Below, one piece after another: positions 1 to 9,708 of a stretch of DNA of 64,000 nt. The notes under the pieces are model-generated. The model was not told the DNA's origin. It searched no databases and worked only from the letters and a program-made list of their open reading frames with translations. Each line of letters opens with the position of its first letter. The stretch's first letter is position 1. The stretch spans positions 1 to 64,000 of the forward strand of contig NZ_JAKPBU010000001.1 in assembly GCF_022662495.1 (NCBI RefSeq), written 5' to 3'. This stretch comes from Lysobacter sp. M2-1 (lineage in GTDB: Bacteria > Pseudomonadota > Gammaproteobacteria > Xanthomonadales > Xanthomonadaceae). A program made the translations under genes and the position numbers.

Positions 1-356
1 TTTCTTTTGGTTACTTTTCTTTACTCGCACCTGCGGTGCTCGCCCTTCGGGCCGGCTTCGCCGTTCGCGCCTTCGGCACAGTGCACCAGCAAAGAAAAGT
101 AACTCGCCGGCAGGCGAAAGCTCTGCTCTTATAGCTCCTGATACCTCCACCTACGGAACTCAGGAGCAACGTCCTTGGACCTCGTCTTCCATTCGGGCAG
201 GCTCTGCGCGACGACGAGGAAATCAGGGAGTCATCGGGGGCTTGCGGCCACTCGCTGTAGGGCGAACTCGCGAAGATCAACAACGCCCCCTTGGCGCCAG
301 ATCACTCCCCAGGCCGCGATGCAGATGCATCGCGGCCGTTGCTGTCGACTCGGCGC
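1..356. repeat. Gene-free stretch with two inverted repeats
   Basis: No convincing gene is seen. Positions 10-22 (GTTACTTTTCTTT) and 91-103 form a perfect 13-bp inverted repeat enclosing a GC-rich loop. A second repeat, GCTCCTGA at 134-141 with TCAGGAGC at 170-177, follows. Elements with TTACTTTTCTTT-type arms are a common intergenic repeat in xanthomonads. An open frame runs antisense through 11-283, but its product is low-complexity and follows the repeat, so it is not called. The stretch ends at the dodecin stop codon. Confidence 0.6.
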
Positions 357-560
357 CTAGTGCACGATGAAACTGATCTTCATGTTGACCCGCCACTCCT
401 GGATGCTGCCATCCCCATTGGTGACCACCTTGATCTCGTTGACCCAGGCCCCCTGGATGTTCTTGACGGTCTCGGCGCACTTGGCCAGGCCGCCCTTGAC
501 CGCATCCTCGACGCTGGTTTTCGACGATGCGCTCAGCTCGATCACTTTCACTACCGACAT
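357..560 (-). CDS. Dodecin family protein
   Basis: Small 67-residue protein of the dodecin family, which forms hollow dodecamers that bind and store flavin in the cytoplasm. The N-terminus (MSVVKVIELSASSKTS) and the following segment with a single Trp in GAWVNEIKV match the family. In known dodecins a Trp in this position stacks on the isoalloxazine ring. The start at 560 is chosen because AAGGAGA lies seven bases upstream; a longer frame reaching 587 lacks this site and the family N-terminus. It is transcribed divergently from aroK. Length is normal for the family. Confidence 0.9.
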   Translation of the reverse strand: MSVVKVIELSASSKTSVEDAVKGGLAKCAETVKNIQGAWVNEIKVVTNGDGSIQEWRVNMKISFIVH

Positions 561-636
561 CCGGGATTCTCCTTGCGGCTGGCGCACTGGCGCCGGAACC
601 GGCAGCGTAGGCGCGCGCGTGTTAATCCCCGGTTGT

Positions 637-642
637 TAAGAT
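637..642 (+). promoter_or_regulatory. Possible -10 element just before aroK
   Basis: TAAGAT ends eight bases before the aroK ATG. This spacing would place transcription initiation at or next to the start codon, giving a leaderless mRNA. No good -35 hexamer is seen. No strong Shine-Dalgarno sequence precedes the ATG. Confidence 0.35.
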
Positions 643-650
643 CGCGGCGC

Positions 651-1202
651 ATGAATCCCTCCGCCAATCTCGTCCTCGTCGGCCCCATGGGAGCCGGCAA
701 GACCTCCATCGGCAGGCGCCTGGCCGGGCGCTTCGCCCTGCCGTTCGTGGATGCCGACCGCGAGATCGAGGCGCATACCGGCGCCACCGTCGCCACCATC
801 TTCGAGTGCGAGGGCGAGAGCGGGTTTCGCCTGCGCGAACGCACCCTGCTCGCGGAACTGCTGCAGGGTTCCGGCCATGTGATCGCCACCGGCGGCGGCG
901 CGGTGCTCGATCCGGACAATCGCCGGCTGCTGCGCGAACACGGCTTCGTGGTGCACCTGCACGCCGACGTCGCCGCCCAGCTCGCCCGCCTGGCGCGCGA
1001 CCGCACCCGACCGCTGCTGCAGCGCGAGGACCGCGAGGAGGTCCTGCAGGCATTGGCCCGGAATCGCGCGCCCTTGTACGCGGAGGTCGCCGACCTGTAC
1101 TACGACACCAGCCACCAGTCCTGCAGCGAAGCCGCTGGCCAGCTCGCCGTGCTGCTGTCCGCACAATGGCAGCGTCGCGCGGCGCCGCAGGATGCCGCCT
1201 GA
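651..1202 (+). CDS. aroK: Shikimate kinase
   Basis: Phosphorylates shikimate to shikimate 3-phosphate, the fifth step of the aromatic amino acid pathway, in the cytoplasm. The 183-residue protein has a Walker A loop GPMGAGKT at residues 11-18, the shikimate-binding DADREIE segment, and the GGGAVL motif, all typical of AroK/AroL. ATG 651 is chosen because it sits just before the conserved hydrophobic strand leading to the P-loop; in-frame codons further upstream would add a tail unlike the family. The stop TGA shares one base with the aroB ATG (TGATG), so the two genes are probably translationally coupled. Confidence 0.96.
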   Translation: MNPSANLVLVGPMGAGKTSIGRRLAGRFALPFVDADREIEAHTGATVATIFECEGESGFRLRERTLLAELLQGSGHVIATGGGAVLDPDNRRLLREHGFVVHLHADVAAQLARLARDRTRPLLQREDREEVLQALARNRAPLYAEVADLYYDTSHQSCSEAAGQLAVLLSAQWQRRAAPQDAA

Positions 1203-2299
1203 TGGGCGCGTCGATCGCAACGGTCGAGGTCGGCGGCGCCCAGCCCTACCGGATCGACATCGGCGGCGGCCTGCTGGCGGACAGCGCACGGCTCGGCCGG
1301 CATTGGCGCGGGCGCCACGCACTGGTGGTCAGCGACGACCAGGTGGCGCCGCGGTATGCCGACGCTCTGGAAGCCGCCCTTGCGCGTGCAAAGCCGCAGG
1401 CGCGCATCGCCCGCTTCGTGCTGCCGGCGGGTGAGGCATCGAAGACGCTGGACACCTTCGCCGGCTGCATCGATGCCCTGGCCGCGCTGGGGGCGACCCG
1501 CGATGCCTGCGTGTTCGCCTTGGGCGGCGGCGTGGTCGGCGACCTCGCCGGGTTCGCGGCGGCGTGCTGGATGCGCGGCATCGACTGCGTGCAGCTGCCC
1601 ACCACGCTACTGGCGATGGTCGATTCCTCGGTGGGCGGCAAGACCGCGATCGACATCCCGGCTGGCAAGAACCTGCTCGGCGCGTTTCATCCCCCACGCG
1701 CGGTGCTGGCCGATACCGACACCCTGCGCACCCTGCCCGCGCGCGAACTGCGCGCGGGGCTCGCGGAAGTGGTGAAGTACGGCGCGATCGTCGACGCGCC
1801 GTTCCTCGACTGGCTCGAGGCCAACGCCGACGCATTGCTGGCCATGGACGCCGCTGCGCTGGCCGAGGCCATCGCCCGCAGCTGTGCGCACAAGGCGGCG
1901 ATCGTGGCGCGCGACCCCCTGGAACATGGCGAACGCGCCCTGCTCAACTTCGGCCACACCTTCGGCCATGCAGTCGAGGCCGAGCAAGGCTATGGAGAAG
2001 GCCTCAACCATGGCGAGGCCGTCGCGGTAGGCATGGTGCTGGCCGCGCGCCTGTCCACGCGGCTGGGCATGGCCGACGAGCACGATGCGCTGCGCCTGCA
2101 GGCACTGCTGGAACGCTTCGGCCTGCCCACGCGGATGCCGCCCGGGCTCGACCCGCAGGCGCTGGCGGCGCGCATGCGTCTGGACAAGAAGGCCGTCGGC
2201 GACGGGCTGCGCTTCATCCTGTGGGATGGCGCGGGCCGGGCCCGCATCGTCGCAGGAGTGGACGAAGCGGCGGTCGCGCAGCTGCTCGCCGCGACCTAG
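1202..2299 (+). CDS. aroB: 3-dehydroquinate synthase
   Basis: Converts DAHP to 3-dehydroquinate, the second step of the shikimate pathway, using NAD and a divalent metal. The 365-residue protein has the NAD-binding GGGVVGD motif near residue 108, the [16 protein letters not shown] segment, the LAEVVKYG catalytic region, and the metal-binding HTFGHAVE motif. Length is normal. Its start overlaps the aroK stop by one base, forming an aroKB operon as in many gammaproteobacteria. A 121-base gap follows before the next gene. Confidence 0.97.
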   Translation: MGASIATVEVGGAQPYRIDIGGGLLADSARLGRHWRGRHALVVSDDQVAPRYADALEAALARAKPQARIARFVLPAGEASKTLDTFAGCIDALAALGATRDACVFALGGGVVGDLAGFAAACWMRGIDCVQLPTTLLAMVDSSVGGKTAIDIPAGKNLLGAFHPPRAVLADTDTLRTLPARELRAGLAEVVKYGAIVDAPFLDWLEANADALLAMDAAALAEAIARSCAHKAAIVARDPLEHGERALLNFGHTFGHAVEAEQGYGEGLNHGEAVAVGMVLAARLSTRLGMADEHDALRLQALLERFGLPTRMPPGLDPQALAARMRLDKKAVGDGLRFILWDGAGRARIVAGVDEAAVAQLLAAT

Positions 2300-2406
2300 C
2301 CAACAGGCGCGTCCCCACGCACCCGTCGATGCTCTCAGGCGCGGGCGGCGCAGGCCTTGTTGGATCACCTTCGCCAACCGCCCAAGCGCCGGAGCCGGGC
2401 CAGCCC

Positions 2407-2412
2407 TACAAT
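2407..2412 (+). promoter_or_regulatory. Possible -10 element of the WGR gene
   Basis: TACAAT ends eight bases before ATG 2421. If used, transcription would start at or within a base or two of the start codon (leaderless). No Shine-Dalgarno sequence is present in the gap, which fits that reading. Confidence 0.4.
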
Positions 2413-2420
2413 ATTTCCCC

Positions 2421-2678
2421 ATGCGCCTGCTGCTGCAACAACGTCCCGACGGCCGCGAAGCCCCGCGCTTCGTGCAGCTGATGCTCGAGCCGGACCTGCT
2501 CGGCGGCTGGGCGCTGGTGCGCGAAACCGGCCAGATCGGCGGCCGGAGCACCCTGCGTCGCGAGCAGTATCTGGACCAGGCCAGCGCAATGGCGGCGCTG
2601 GAACATGCGCGCGATGCACAGCTAAAAAGGGGATTCCAGCTGATGTTCGCGCAGGGTGCCGAAGCGCCGAAAAGCTAG
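2421..2678 (+). CDS. WGR domain-containing small protein
   Basis: An 85-residue protein that is essentially a single WGR domain. The core GGWALVRETGQIGGRSTLRR carries the Trp, Arg and Gly-Arg-Ile-Gly pattern of the family. In larger proteins WGR domains bind nucleic acid ends (for example in PARP1 and bacterial MolR-like proteins), but stand-alone short forms have no established role, so no function is assigned. It stands alone between aroB and hemE, with a TACAAT -10-like element directly upstream. ATG 2421 is the only start that gives the domain without an unrelated extension. Confidence 0.8.
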   Translation: MRLLLQQRPDGREAPRFVQLMLEPDLLGGWALVRETGQIGGRSTLRREQYLDQASAMAALEHARDAQLKRGFQLMFAQGAEAPKS

Positions 2679-2704
2679 GAACCATCGCCTCGCCCCTCCA
2701 CTCC

Positions 2705-2777
2705 GTTCGTCCTGAGCGTAGGCGCGCAGCGCCGCCCTTCGACTCCGCGGCCTGCGGCCGCTACGCTCAGGACGAAC
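2705..2777. repeat. Inverted repeat, TCCTGAGCGTAG family, copy 1
   Basis: A perfect 17-bp inverted repeat: GTTCGTCCTGAGCGTAG at 2705-2721 and its complement at 2761-2777. The interior contains CCTTCGACTCCG. This is the REP-like family widespread in Xanthomonadaceae intergenic DNA. It lies downstream of the WGR gene and could also act as a transcript-end hairpin. Confidence 0.85.
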
Positions 2778-2823
2778 CGGCCCCCCAAGCCGGCAGCCCC
2801 GGCGCCGCCCGGGGCCGCGGCGG

Positions 2824-2838
2824 CCCCCCCCCCCCCCC
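2824..2838. repeat. Run of 15 cytosines
   Basis: An uninterrupted tract of 15 C between the two REP-like hairpins, about 113 bases upstream of hemE. Homopolymers of this length are prone to slippage and to assembly error. Confidence 0.85.
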
Positions 2839-2859
2839 ACCGGCCACACTACCCGCTCA

Positions 2860-2920
2860 TCCTGAGCGTAGGTGCGTAGCACCGGAGTCGAAGGGCGACT
2901 CCGCCTCGCTACGCTCAGGA
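2860..2920. repeat. Inverted repeat, TCCTGAGCGTAG family, copy 2
   Basis: Second copy of the same element: TCCTGAGCGTAG at 2860-2871 pairs perfectly with CTACGCTCAGGA at 2909-2920. The interior GTCGAAGGGCGACTCCG resembles the interior of copy 1 in the opposite orientation. The two copies flank the poly-C tract. Confidence 0.85.
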
Positions 2921-2951
2921 CGACCGGTTTATTGATGCACAGAGAACGCAT

Positions 2952-4028
2952 TTGAACGTTGACCGCTTGAAGAACGACCGCTTCCTCCGCGCCCTGCGCC
3001 GCGAGCCCGTGGACCGCACGCCCATCTGGCTGATGCGCCAGGCCGGCCGCTACCTGCCCGAATACCGCGAGACGCGGCGCAGGGCCGGCAGCTTCCTGGC
3101 GATGGCGCAGAACCCCGACATCGCCTGCGAAATCACCCTGCAACCGCTGGCCCGCTTCGATCTGGATGCGGCGATCCTGTTTTCCGACATCCTCACCATC
3201 CCCGATGCCATGGGCCTGGGGCTGTATTTCGTGGAGGGCGAAGGGCCGAAATTCCGCGATCCGGTGCGCGACGCCGCAGCGATCGCCAAACTGGGCGTGC
3301 CCGACATGGAACGCGAACTGCGCTACGTGATGGACGCGGTGCGCACCATCCGCGCCGAGCTGGACGGCAAGGTTCCGCTGATCGGCTTCTCGGGCAGTCC
3401 CTGGACCCTGGCCTGCTACATGGTCGAAGGCGGCGGCAGCAAGGATTTCGCGCGGATCAAGGCGATAGCGCTGAACGATCCGCAGGCGCTGCATGCGCTG
3501 CTGTCGGTGAACACCGACGCGGTGATCGCGTACCTGTCGGCGCAGCGCGCGGCCGGCGCGCAGGCGCTGCAGGTGTTCGATACCTGGGGCGGCGTGCTCA
3601 GCCCGGCGATGTACCGCGAATTCTCGCTGCCCTACCTGACCCGCATCGCCGCGGAACTCGAGCGCGGCGCGGGCGTCGAACGCACCCCACTGATCCTGTT
3701 CGGCAAGGGCAACAGCGCCCATCTCGAAGCCCTGGCCGACTGCGGCACCGACGCCGTGGGAGTGGACTGGCTGGTGGAACTGGGCGAGGCCGCGCGCCGG
3801 ACCGGCGGCAAGGTCGCGCTGCAGGGCAACCTCGATCCGGCCGCGCTGTACGGCTCGCCCGAGGCGATCCGCCGCGAGGCACGTCGCGCACTCGACAGCT
3901 ATCGCGACGGCAACGCCGGTTCGCGCGAGGGCCATGTGTTCAATCTGGGCCACGGCATGTCGCCGGACATGGACCCCGAACATGTCGCGGTGCTGGTGGA
4001 CGAGGTGCATCGCTACAGCGCACGCTGA
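2952..4028 (+). CDS. hemE: Uroporphyrinogen decarboxylase
   Basis: Removes four carboxyl groups from uroporphyrinogen III to give coproporphyrinogen III in haem synthesis. The 358-residue protein has both family signatures: [14 protein letters not shown] near residue 26 and [17 protein letters not shown] near residue 150. Length is normal. The start is TTG 2952, as no in-frame ATG lies before the conserved KNDRFLRAL segment. A six-codon reading frame, ATG 2935 to TGA 2953-2955, ends on top of the TTG and could couple its translation. The ribosome site is weak. Confidence 0.95.
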   Translation: MNVDRLKNDRFLRALRREPVDRTPIWLMRQAGRYLPEYRETRRRAGSFLAMAQNPDIACEITLQPLARFDLDAAILFSDILTIPDAMGLGLYFVEGEGPKFRDPVRDAAAIAKLGVPDMERELRYVMDAVRTIRAELDGKVPLIGFSGSPWTLACYMVEGGGSKDFARIKAIALNDPQALHALLSVNTDAVIAYLSAQRAAGAQALQVFDTWGGVLSPAMYREFSLPYLTRIAAELERGAGVERTPLILFGKGNSAHLEALADCGTDAVGVDWLVELGEAARRTGGKVALQGNLDPAALYGSPEAIRREARRALDSYRDGNAGSREGHVFNLGHGMSPDMDPEHVAVLVDEVHRYSAR

Positions 4029-4035
4029 CTTGCCG

Positions 4036-4135
4036 AGTGGGAGCGGCTTCCGCCGCGAATGCTCTTTGTTGCCCGTGGCAATGACCGGTGCGTCCAGTTT
4101 CCTTGAAAGCAATCGCGGCCGAGGCCGCTCCCACT
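4036..4135. repeat. Inverted repeat between convergent genes
   Basis: AGTGGGAGCGGC at 4036-4047 and its exact complement at 4124-4135 enclose about 76 bases in the gap between hemE and the convergent sensor kinase gene. The GTGGGAGCGGC arm is a recurrent xanthomonad repeat. It could also terminate transcription from both sides, though no T-run follows. Confidence 0.8.
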
Positions 4136-4145
4136 GGCTGCCCGA

Positions 4146-7100
4146 TCAGGCCATCGCCGCCTCGATCGCGCGCGCCAGCATCGCGCCGGTCAGCGGCTTG
4201 CGCAGGAAGCCGTCGAAACCGGCAGCGCGCGCCAGCGGCTCGGCTTCGGCGTCGGCACGGGCAGTCACCGCCACCAGCGGCTTGGCGAAGCCCTGCGCGC
4301 GCAGCTGGCGCGCCAAGGCCAACCCATCGATACCGGGCAGGTCCAGGTCCAGCAAGCCGAGATCGAAGGCCCGACCGGATACTTCGGCCAGCGCCGCCAA
4401 GCCATGGGGGACGTGCACGACCTGGTGCCCCTGCGCCTGCAGCAGGCCCACCAGGACTTCGGCGACCGTGGGGTCGTCCTCCACCAGCAGCAGGCACAGC
4501 GGCCCGGTGGAGGCCGTTTCGCCGGACGCGGTTTCGCCGCCGTGCCCGACGCTTACTTCCACTGCGGCGGGCAGGGGCAGGTCCACGATGAAGCGGGTGC
4601 CCTTGCCCGGCGTGCTTTCCACGTCGATACGCCCGCCCATCGCCGCGGCGAGCTCCTGGCTGATCGCAAGCCCAAGCCCGCTGCCGCCGTAGCGGGCCGC
4701 GGTGCGTGCGCCTTCGGCCTGCTCGAACCTGCGGAACAGGCGTTGCTGCTGCTCCTCGTTGAGCCCCGGGCCGCTGTCGGTCACCGCGAAGCGCACGCCG
4801 CCGCCGGCCAGCGGCATGGCTTCGAGCGCGACGAATCCGCGTTCGGTGAACTTGATCGCATTGCCGAGCAGATTCATCAGGATCTGGGCCACACGCGTCC
4901 GGTCGCCGCGCAGGGCACGCGGCGCGCTGCCATCGATGGCATCGCTGAACTGCAGGCCGCGTCGCTCGGCGAGCGGCGCCATCAGGCCGACCACGTCGTG
5001 CATCAGGGCGGACAGCGAAAACTCCCCGCTTTCCAGCTGCAGCTTGCCGGCTTCGATCCGGGCCAGGTCCAGGGCATCGTTGACCAGACGCAGGAGATGC
5101 TCGCCAGCGCGTCGGATCGAGGTCACGTGGCTGCGCTGCTCCGCGTCCAGGTCGGTCGCGAGCAGCAATTCGCTCATGCCCAGCACGCCGGTCATCGGGG
5201 TGCGGACTTCGTGTCCGAGCATGGCCAGGAAACGCGTCTTGGCTTCGGACGCCTGCTCGGCCACGGCCCGCTGGTGCTTGGCCAGCTGCCAGGCATGGCG
5301 ACGCTTCAAGCGCAGGCGATAGGCGTGCGCCGCCCACCACAGCAGCGAGAGCAGGGTCAGTCCGAAGACCGCATAAGCCCAGGGCGTGCGCCACCACGGC
5401 GGCGGCATGCGCAAGTCCAGGAACTGCGATGGGCTCCATTCCCCGTCCACGGTGCGCGCCTGTACCGCCAGGCGATAGCTACCCGGCGCAAGCGTGGCGA
5501 ACAGGCGCTCGCCGGTGGCATCGGCGTCGACCCACCCGGGATCGTAGCCCTGCAAACGGAAACGGTAGCGATGGGCGTGCACGTCGGTGAACGAGAGCAG
5601 GCGCGCCACGATGCGCAGGTCGCGATCGCCCGGCTTGAGCACGATCGCGCCCGAACGCGGCAGCTCGACCCGCCGCTCGCCGCGGCGCACGCCAACGGAG
5701 GCAATGGCCAGCGTCGGCACCCGATCGCTCCACTGGATCTGCTGCGGATGGAACAGCAGCAGGCCGTCCGCGGTTCCGACCGCGAGATAGCCCAGGGGCG
5801 AGAGCTGGATCGGGCTGTCGCTGAACTCCTGGCTCGGCAGTCCGTCGCGCACTCCGAAGACGCGTACGCGCTTGCGCTGCGGGTCGTAGCGGACCAGTCC
5901 GCGCATGCTGGTCATCCACAGCGTCCCGACGCCGTCCACGGTGACGCCGCTCGGCGCGACCATCGGCAGACCCTGTTCCGCGCCGACGCTGGCGGCTTGG
6001 ACCAGGCGCGCACCGTCCCAGCGCCAAGCCGAGAGGGTGCCCATGCCGGTCAGCCAGACCATGTCGCGCCCGGCCAGGGTGAAGGCCGACAGCGGCCGGC
6101 GCGGCGCGCCTGGCACCGGCTCGATCCGGCGCGCGCCGTCGTTCCACATCCACAGCCCGTCGCTGGTCGCCAGCCACAGCCCGCCGTCGGGCGCGATCGC
6201 GAGCTGGCTCACCAGCGCATCGGCGCGCAGGCCACGCCCGTCGCCGGCCACGAGTTGTTCAAGCACACGTCCGGCGGTGCTGCGCAACTGCAGCACGTTG
6301 CCGTCGGTCAGCCACAGGGCACCGTCACCGCGTTCGGTCATTGCCGAAATCAAACCCGCGGGCGGCGCATCGATCGAGTCCCCAGCCCGCCAGCGCGTGG
6401 CTGCGCGGCTGCCGGGGTCCACCCGCACCAGTTCGCCACGGCAGCCGATCCAGACACTCCCATCGCCGGTCTGCAGCACGGATTGCGCGCGCACTTCGCC
6501 GCAGACATTGCGCAGCACGTGTTCGATGCGGCCGGTCTGCGGGTCGAGGCGATCGAGCACCCCGCCGCTGCCCACCAGCCACAGCCCGTTGTCGTGCGCC
6601 GGCGCGACGCCGTGCACGAAGGCATTGGCGGGCGTGCCCGGATCGTCCACGCGCCGGGTGAGCAGGCTGAAATCGCGCCAGTTGGACGGCAGGTGCCACA
6701 GGCCCGAATCGCTGCTGCCGAACCACAGGCCGCCTTCCCGATCCTCGTAGGCCGCGCTCCACGCCGGGCGCACCAGCCCGCGGCTGGTGGTGCTGTACAG
6801 GGGCACGTCCTGCACCAGGCCGCGGCGCTCGCGCGCCAGCCCGCTGCGGGTATCCAGCCAACGCGCGCCCTGCCGGTCCTGCAGCAGGACCTGCAAGGCT
6901 GGCCCTCCCAGTACCGGATCGGAGAACGGCATGCGCTCGATGCGGCCGGTGCGCCGGCGCACCTGGCCTTCGCCGCTGACGCCCATCCACAGGTCGCCGG
7001 CGTCGTCCACGGTCAGCGAGTCCACCCGGTGCACGCTGCCGAGCATCGCCAAACGGGCAAAGCCGCTGCCGGTCCAGAGCGCGACCCCACCGGTCGTCGC

Positions 7101-7682
7101 CACCCACAGGCTGCCGGTGTCATCGACTCTCAGTGCCGTGACGCTGTCGGCGGGCAGGCTCGCCGCATCGCCCGGCCGGTGCACGAAACGCCGGATGCGT
7201 CCGTCCGCTCCCAGCCTATGCAAGCCGCCTCCCGCGGTACCGAACCACAGCGCACCGTCGCGCGTGCGTTCCAGGCTCCAGACCTCGTTGCTACCGATGG
7301 CTGGATGCGAGGTCCGGTCGAAATGGCGGAAGCTGCGCCGTTCGGCATCCAGCACCGACAGTCCCGCATTGCGGGTGCCGATCCAGACCCGATCCTGCGC
7401 ATCAACGCGCACGCTCCAGACGAAGTTGTCGCGCAGGCCGTTGCCGACCCGCCAGACACGGAAGCCCACGCCGTCATAGCGCGCCAGCCCGTCGCGGGTG
7501 GCGATCCACAGATAACCCTGGCGATCTTCCGCAATCGCGTTGACGCGATTCGACGGCATGCCGTCGAGCACGCTCAGCTGGCGCGGCTGCGGCGTATCGG
7601 GTATGGCCGCACGGCCCACGCCCGCCAGCAGCAGGCATGTCCACGCAGCCACGATTCCGAGCCGGCCCGCCCCTCGCCGCAT
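4146..7682 (-). CDS. Beta-propeller hybrid sensor histidine kinase/response regulator
   Basis: Large 1178-residue inner-membrane hybrid kinase. In order: signal peptide; a periplasmic half made of two-component-regulator propeller repeats (patterns such as [16 protein letters not shown] and [13 protein letters not shown]) to about residue 650; a Y_Y_Y domain; one membrane segment near residues 764-786; a HisKA domain with phospho-His 824 in [11 protein letters not shown]; an HATPase domain with N-box [13 protein letters not shown] and GGSGLGLAI; and a C-terminal receiver with Asp 1112 in [11 protein letters not shown]. The start at 7682 is decided by AAGGAGG just upstream. There is no DNA-binding output domain and no adjacent response regulator, so its partner is unknown. 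The propeller class often senses carbohydrates, but the ligand here is not evident. Confidence 0.93.
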   Translation of the reverse strand: MRRGAGRLGIVAAWTCLLLAGVGRAAIPDTPQPRQLSVLDGMPSNRVNAIAEDRQGYLWIATRDGLARYDGVGFRVWRVGNGLRDNFVWSVRVDAQDRVWIGTRNAGLSVLDAERRSFRHFDRTSHPAIGSNEVWSLERTRDGALWFGTAGGGLHRLGADGRIRRFVHRPGDAASLPADSVTALRVDDTGSLWVATTGGVALWTGSGFARLAMLGSVHRVDSLTVDDAGDLWMGVSGEGQVRRRTGRIERMPFSDPVLGGPALQVLLQDRQGARWLDTRSGLARERRGLVQDVPLYSTTSRGLVRPAWSAAYEDREGGLWFGSSDSGLWHLPSNWRDFSLLTRRVDDPGTPANAFVHGVAPAHDNGLWLVGSGGVLDRLDPQTGRIEHVLRNVCGEVRAQSVLQTGDGSVWIGCRGELVRVDPGSRAATRWRAGDSIDAPPAGLISAMTERGDGALWLTDGNVLQLRSTAGRVLEQLVAGDGRGLRADALVSQLAIAPDGGLWLATSDGLWMWNDGARRIEPVPGAPRRPLSAFTLAGRDMVWLTGMGTLSAWRWDGARLVQAASVGAEQGLPMVAPSGVTVDGVGTLWMTSMRGLVRYDPQRKRVRVFGVRDGLPSQEFSDSPIQLSPLGYLAVGTADGLLLFHPQQIQWSDRVPTLAIASVGVRRGERRVELPRSGAIVLKPGDRDLRIVARLLSFTDVHAHRYRFRLQGYDPGWVDADATGERLFATLAPGSYRLAVQARTVDGEWSPSQFLDLRMPPPWWRTPWAYAVFGLTLLSLLWWAAHAYRLRLKRRHAWQLAKHQRAVAEQASEAKTRFLAMLGHEVRTPMTGVLGMSELLLATDLDAEQRSHVTSIRRAGEHLLRLVNDALDLARIEAGKLQLESGEFSLSALMHDVVGLMAPLAERRGLQFSDAIDGSAPRALRGDRTRVAQILMNLLGNAIKFTERGFVALEAMPLAGGGVRFAVTDSGPGLNEEQQQRLFRRFEQAEGARTAARYGGSGLGLAISQELAAAMGGRIDVESTPGKGTRFIVDLPLPAAVEVSVGHGGETASGETASTGPLCLLLVEDDPTVAEVLVGLLQAQGHQVVHVPHGLAALAEVSGRAFDLGLLDLDLPGIDGLALARQLRAQGFAKPLVAVTARADAEAEPLARAAGFDGFLRKPLTGAMLARAIEAAMA

Positions 7683-7764
7683 CCGAACCTCCTTGCCCGA
7701 GCCCCGCCGCATGCTCGCAATGGACCGTTGCGCGCGCAAGCGGCACGGTTCACCCGCCCACGCC

Positions 7765-7770
7765 TAGAAT
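7765..7770 (+). promoter_or_regulatory. Candidate -10 element of the yceI operon
   Basis: TAGAAT lies 30 bases before the first yceI ATG in the 117-base gap shared with the divergent sensor kinase gene. No clear -35 is seen at the expected distance. Confidence 0.35.
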
Positions 7771-7799
7771 CGCTGCGATTCCCTTCCTGGCTTTGCTCG

Positions 7800-8543
7800 A
7801 TGCGCGCATCCGGCCTGCTCCTGGCCTTCCTGCTGTCGACCTCACCCCTGGTCGCCCAGGCCGAGGCCGTGCGCTACGAACTGGATCCGGTCCACACCCG
7901 GGTCCTGTTCGCGGTGAGCCACGCCGGGTTCTCGCACGCGCTCGGCACCGTCTCCGGCAGCACCGGCGAGCTGTGGTTCGACCCGGACGACTGGTCGAGT
8001 GCCCGCCTGCAGGCCAGCGTGCCGATGACGCGCCTCGATCTGGGCGACCCGAAATGGAACCGCGCGGCGCTGGCGAAGAATCTGCTCGATGCCGACGACC
8101 ATCCGGTGGCGACCTTCGTGTCCACCCGCGTCGAGCCCATCGATGCGACCCATGCCGCGGTCTTCGGCACGCTGACGCTGCATGGCGTGTCGAAGGAGGT
8201 GAAGCTGGATGTGACCCTCAACGCCGCGAGGCGTCATCCGATGCCGCCCTTCCGGCGAACGGTGGGTTTTTCGGCGACCGCTGCCCTCAGCCGCAAGGAC
8301 TTCAGTATCGACGCCTGGCCGAGCGTGATCGGCGACGCGGTGGAGCTGCGGATCGAAGCCGAGGCGACGCGCGCAAGGCAACCCGACGACGAACCAGCCG
8401 ACGAGATCGAAGCCACGGATCCCGCGACGAACCCGGTCGATACCCCAACGCCACCGGAAGCCGAACAACCGCCGGCGGGACCACCCGCGCCGTCCGGCAT
8501 TCCGGACACGACCGTACCCGCGATACCGGAGCCGGCGCCGTGA
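7800..8543 (+). CDS. YceI family protein with acidic proline-rich tail
   Basis: Periplasmic lipocalin-like YceI protein; family members bind polyisoprenoid chains such as ubiquinone precursors. A signal peptide (MRASGLLLAFLLSTSPLVAQ) precedes a YceI domain starting YELDPVHTRVLF, with the typical HGVSKEV segment near residue 126. After about residue 195 comes an acidic, Pro-rich and Thr-rich tail that is not part of the fold, making the 247-residue protein longer than usual. The stop overlaps the GTG of the cytochrome b561 gene (GTGA), so the two are co-translated. This arrangement with b561 is common. Confidence 0.9.
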   Translation: MRASGLLLAFLLSTSPLVAQAEAVRYELDPVHTRVLFAVSHAGFSHALGTVSGSTGELWFDPDDWSSARLQASVPMTRLDLGDPKWNRAALAKNLLDADDHPVATFVSTRVEPIDATHAAVFGTLTLHGVSKEVKLDVTLNAARRHPMPPFRRTVGFSATAALSRKDFSIDAWPSVIGDAVELRIEAEATRARQPDDEPADEIEATDPATNPVDTPTPPEAEQPPAGPPAPSGIPDTTVPAIPEPAP

Positions 8544-9136
8544 GCCTGAAGAACACCGCAACCGAATGGGGCTGGCTCAGCAAACTGTTCCACTGGCTGA
8601 TCGTGCTGCTGATCCTGGGCCAGGGGAGCGTCGGCCTGTGGATGGTGACCCTGCGCAACAGCCCGGACAAGATCCAGCTCTACGCGCTGCACAAGTCGTT
8701 CGGCCTGACCATTCTCGCGCTGGCGCTGCTGCGGCTCCTGTGGCGCCTGTATTCGGGCGTACCGCGCCCGGTCCCCGGCATGCCGCGCTGGCAGGAGCGC
8801 ATTGCCGACCTGTCGCACTGGGGCCTGTATGTCCTGCTGTTCGCGATCCCGATCAGCGGCTGGGTCCTGAATTCCGCCGCCGGCTTTCCGCTGCAGTGGT
8901 TCGGCCTGTTCAACCTGCCGCGAATCGCCGGCAAGGACGAGGGCCTGCACGAATTCGCCGAGCAGGCGCACGAACTGCTGTTCTGGACCCTCGTCGGCGT
9001 GGCGCTCGTGCATGTCGCCGCAGCGTTCTACCACCACCTGTTCCAGCGCGATGCCACGCTCGCGCGCATGCTGCCCAAAGGCTGGTTGCGTCTGGAGCAA
9101 CCGCTCGACCCGATCGAGGATTCACGCAATGCGTAA
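8540..9136 (+). CDS. Cytochrome b561 family membrane protein
   Basis: A 198-residue four-helix membrane protein of the bacterial cytochrome b561 family, which carries two haem b and moves electrons between quinol and periplasmic partners. Candidate haem-ligand histidines appear in KLFHWLIVLL, ALHKSFGL, DLSHWGLYVL and the C-terminal helix ending AAAFYHH. It begins at GTG 8540 inside the last codons of the first yceI, and its end overlaps the second yceI by eight bases, so the three genes form a tightly coupled operon. Grouping with YceI proteins suggests a role in membrane redox or isoprenoid quinone handling (inference). Confidence 0.92.
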   Translation: MSLKNTATEWGWLSKLFHWLIVLLILGQGSVGLWMVTLRNSPDKIQLYALHKSFGLTILALALLRLLWRLYSGVPRPVPGMPRWQERIADLSHWGLYVLLFAIPISGWVLNSAAGFPLQWFGLFNLPRIAGKDEGLHEFAEQAHELLFWTLVGVALVHVAAAFYHHLFQRDATLARMLPKGWLRLEQPLDPIEDSRNA

Positions 9137-9680
9137 GACCCTGTTCGCCGCTGCGCTCGTGCTTGTTTCGTCCACCAGCGCCTTCGCCGCCGATTACGCG
9201 CAGGCACCCGGTTCGCGTCTGACGTTCGCCGGCACCTACCAGGGCGAAGTGTTCACCGGGTATTTCCCTGGCTTCGCGACCCGGCTCTCGTTCGACCCGA
9301 AACAACTGGCGGGCGCGAAGCTGGATGTCGTGATCCCGATGGCGAGCGCGACGACCGAGAATGCCGACTACGACGGCGAGTTGCGTGGCAGCGCGTTCTT
9401 CGATGCCGGCAAGTTCGCGCAGGCACGCTATACGGCGACCCGGTTCCGTGCGCTCGGCGGCAACCAGTACGCGGCCGACGGTACCCTCGCCCTGCGCGGC
9501 GTGAGCAAGCCCGTCACCCTGACCTTCACCTGGACGCCGGGCGCCAGGCCGGTGCTGGCCGGCAAGGCCACGGTCCGCCGTCTCGACTTCGGCGTCGGCG
9601 GCGGCGAGTGGGCCGATACATCACTGATCCCGAACGCGATCGCCATCAGCACCAAGGTCGTGTTCGAACCCGCACCGTGA
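9129..9680 (+). CDS. YceI family protein
   Basis: Second YceI protein of the operon, 183 residues, close to the usual family length and without the tail of the first copy. A cleavable signal peptide (MRKTLFAAALVLVSSTSAFA) precedes a lipocalin-like domain with LALRGVSKPVTLTF near residue 128. Expected in the periplasm. Its ATG lies within the last eight bases of the cytochrome b561 gene. The two YceI copies are diverged rather than a recent duplication. Confidence 0.9.
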   Translation: MRKTLFAAALVLVSSTSAFAADYAQAPGSRLTFAGTYQGEVFTGYFPGFATRLSFDPKQLAGAKLDVVIPMASATTENADYDGELRGSAFFDAGKFAQARYTATRFRALGGNQYAADGTLALRGVSKPVTLTFTWTPGARPVLAGKATVRRLDFGVGGGEWADTSLIPNAIAISTKVVFEPAP

Positions 9681-9683
9681 GTT

Positions 9684-9699
9684 CGCGGAAGCTTCCGCG
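9684..9699. terminator. Perfect 16-bp palindrome between convergent genes
   Basis: CGCGGAAGCTTCCGCG is fully self-complementary and sits three bases after the yceI stop, facing the glutaredoxin-like gene on the other strand. It may serve as a bidirectional transcript-end structure, but there is no T-run and no loop beyond the palindrome centre. Confidence 0.4.
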
Positions 9700-9708
9700 G
9701 GCGTCTGA

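Noticed and set aside
11-283. Minus-strand frame of 90 codons at the window start
   Set aside because: It translates an intergenic repeat; such products are frequent false calls in xanthomonads.
2622-4112. Open minus-strand frame of 496 codons
   Set aside because: Antisense to hemE, with His/Ala/Gln-rich composition and no domain.
4404-8543. Open plus-strand frame of about 1380 codons antisense to the sensor kinase
   Set aside because: Only its last part (from 7800) is a real gene; the rest is antisense to clear kinase domains and is low-complexity, as expected at high GC.
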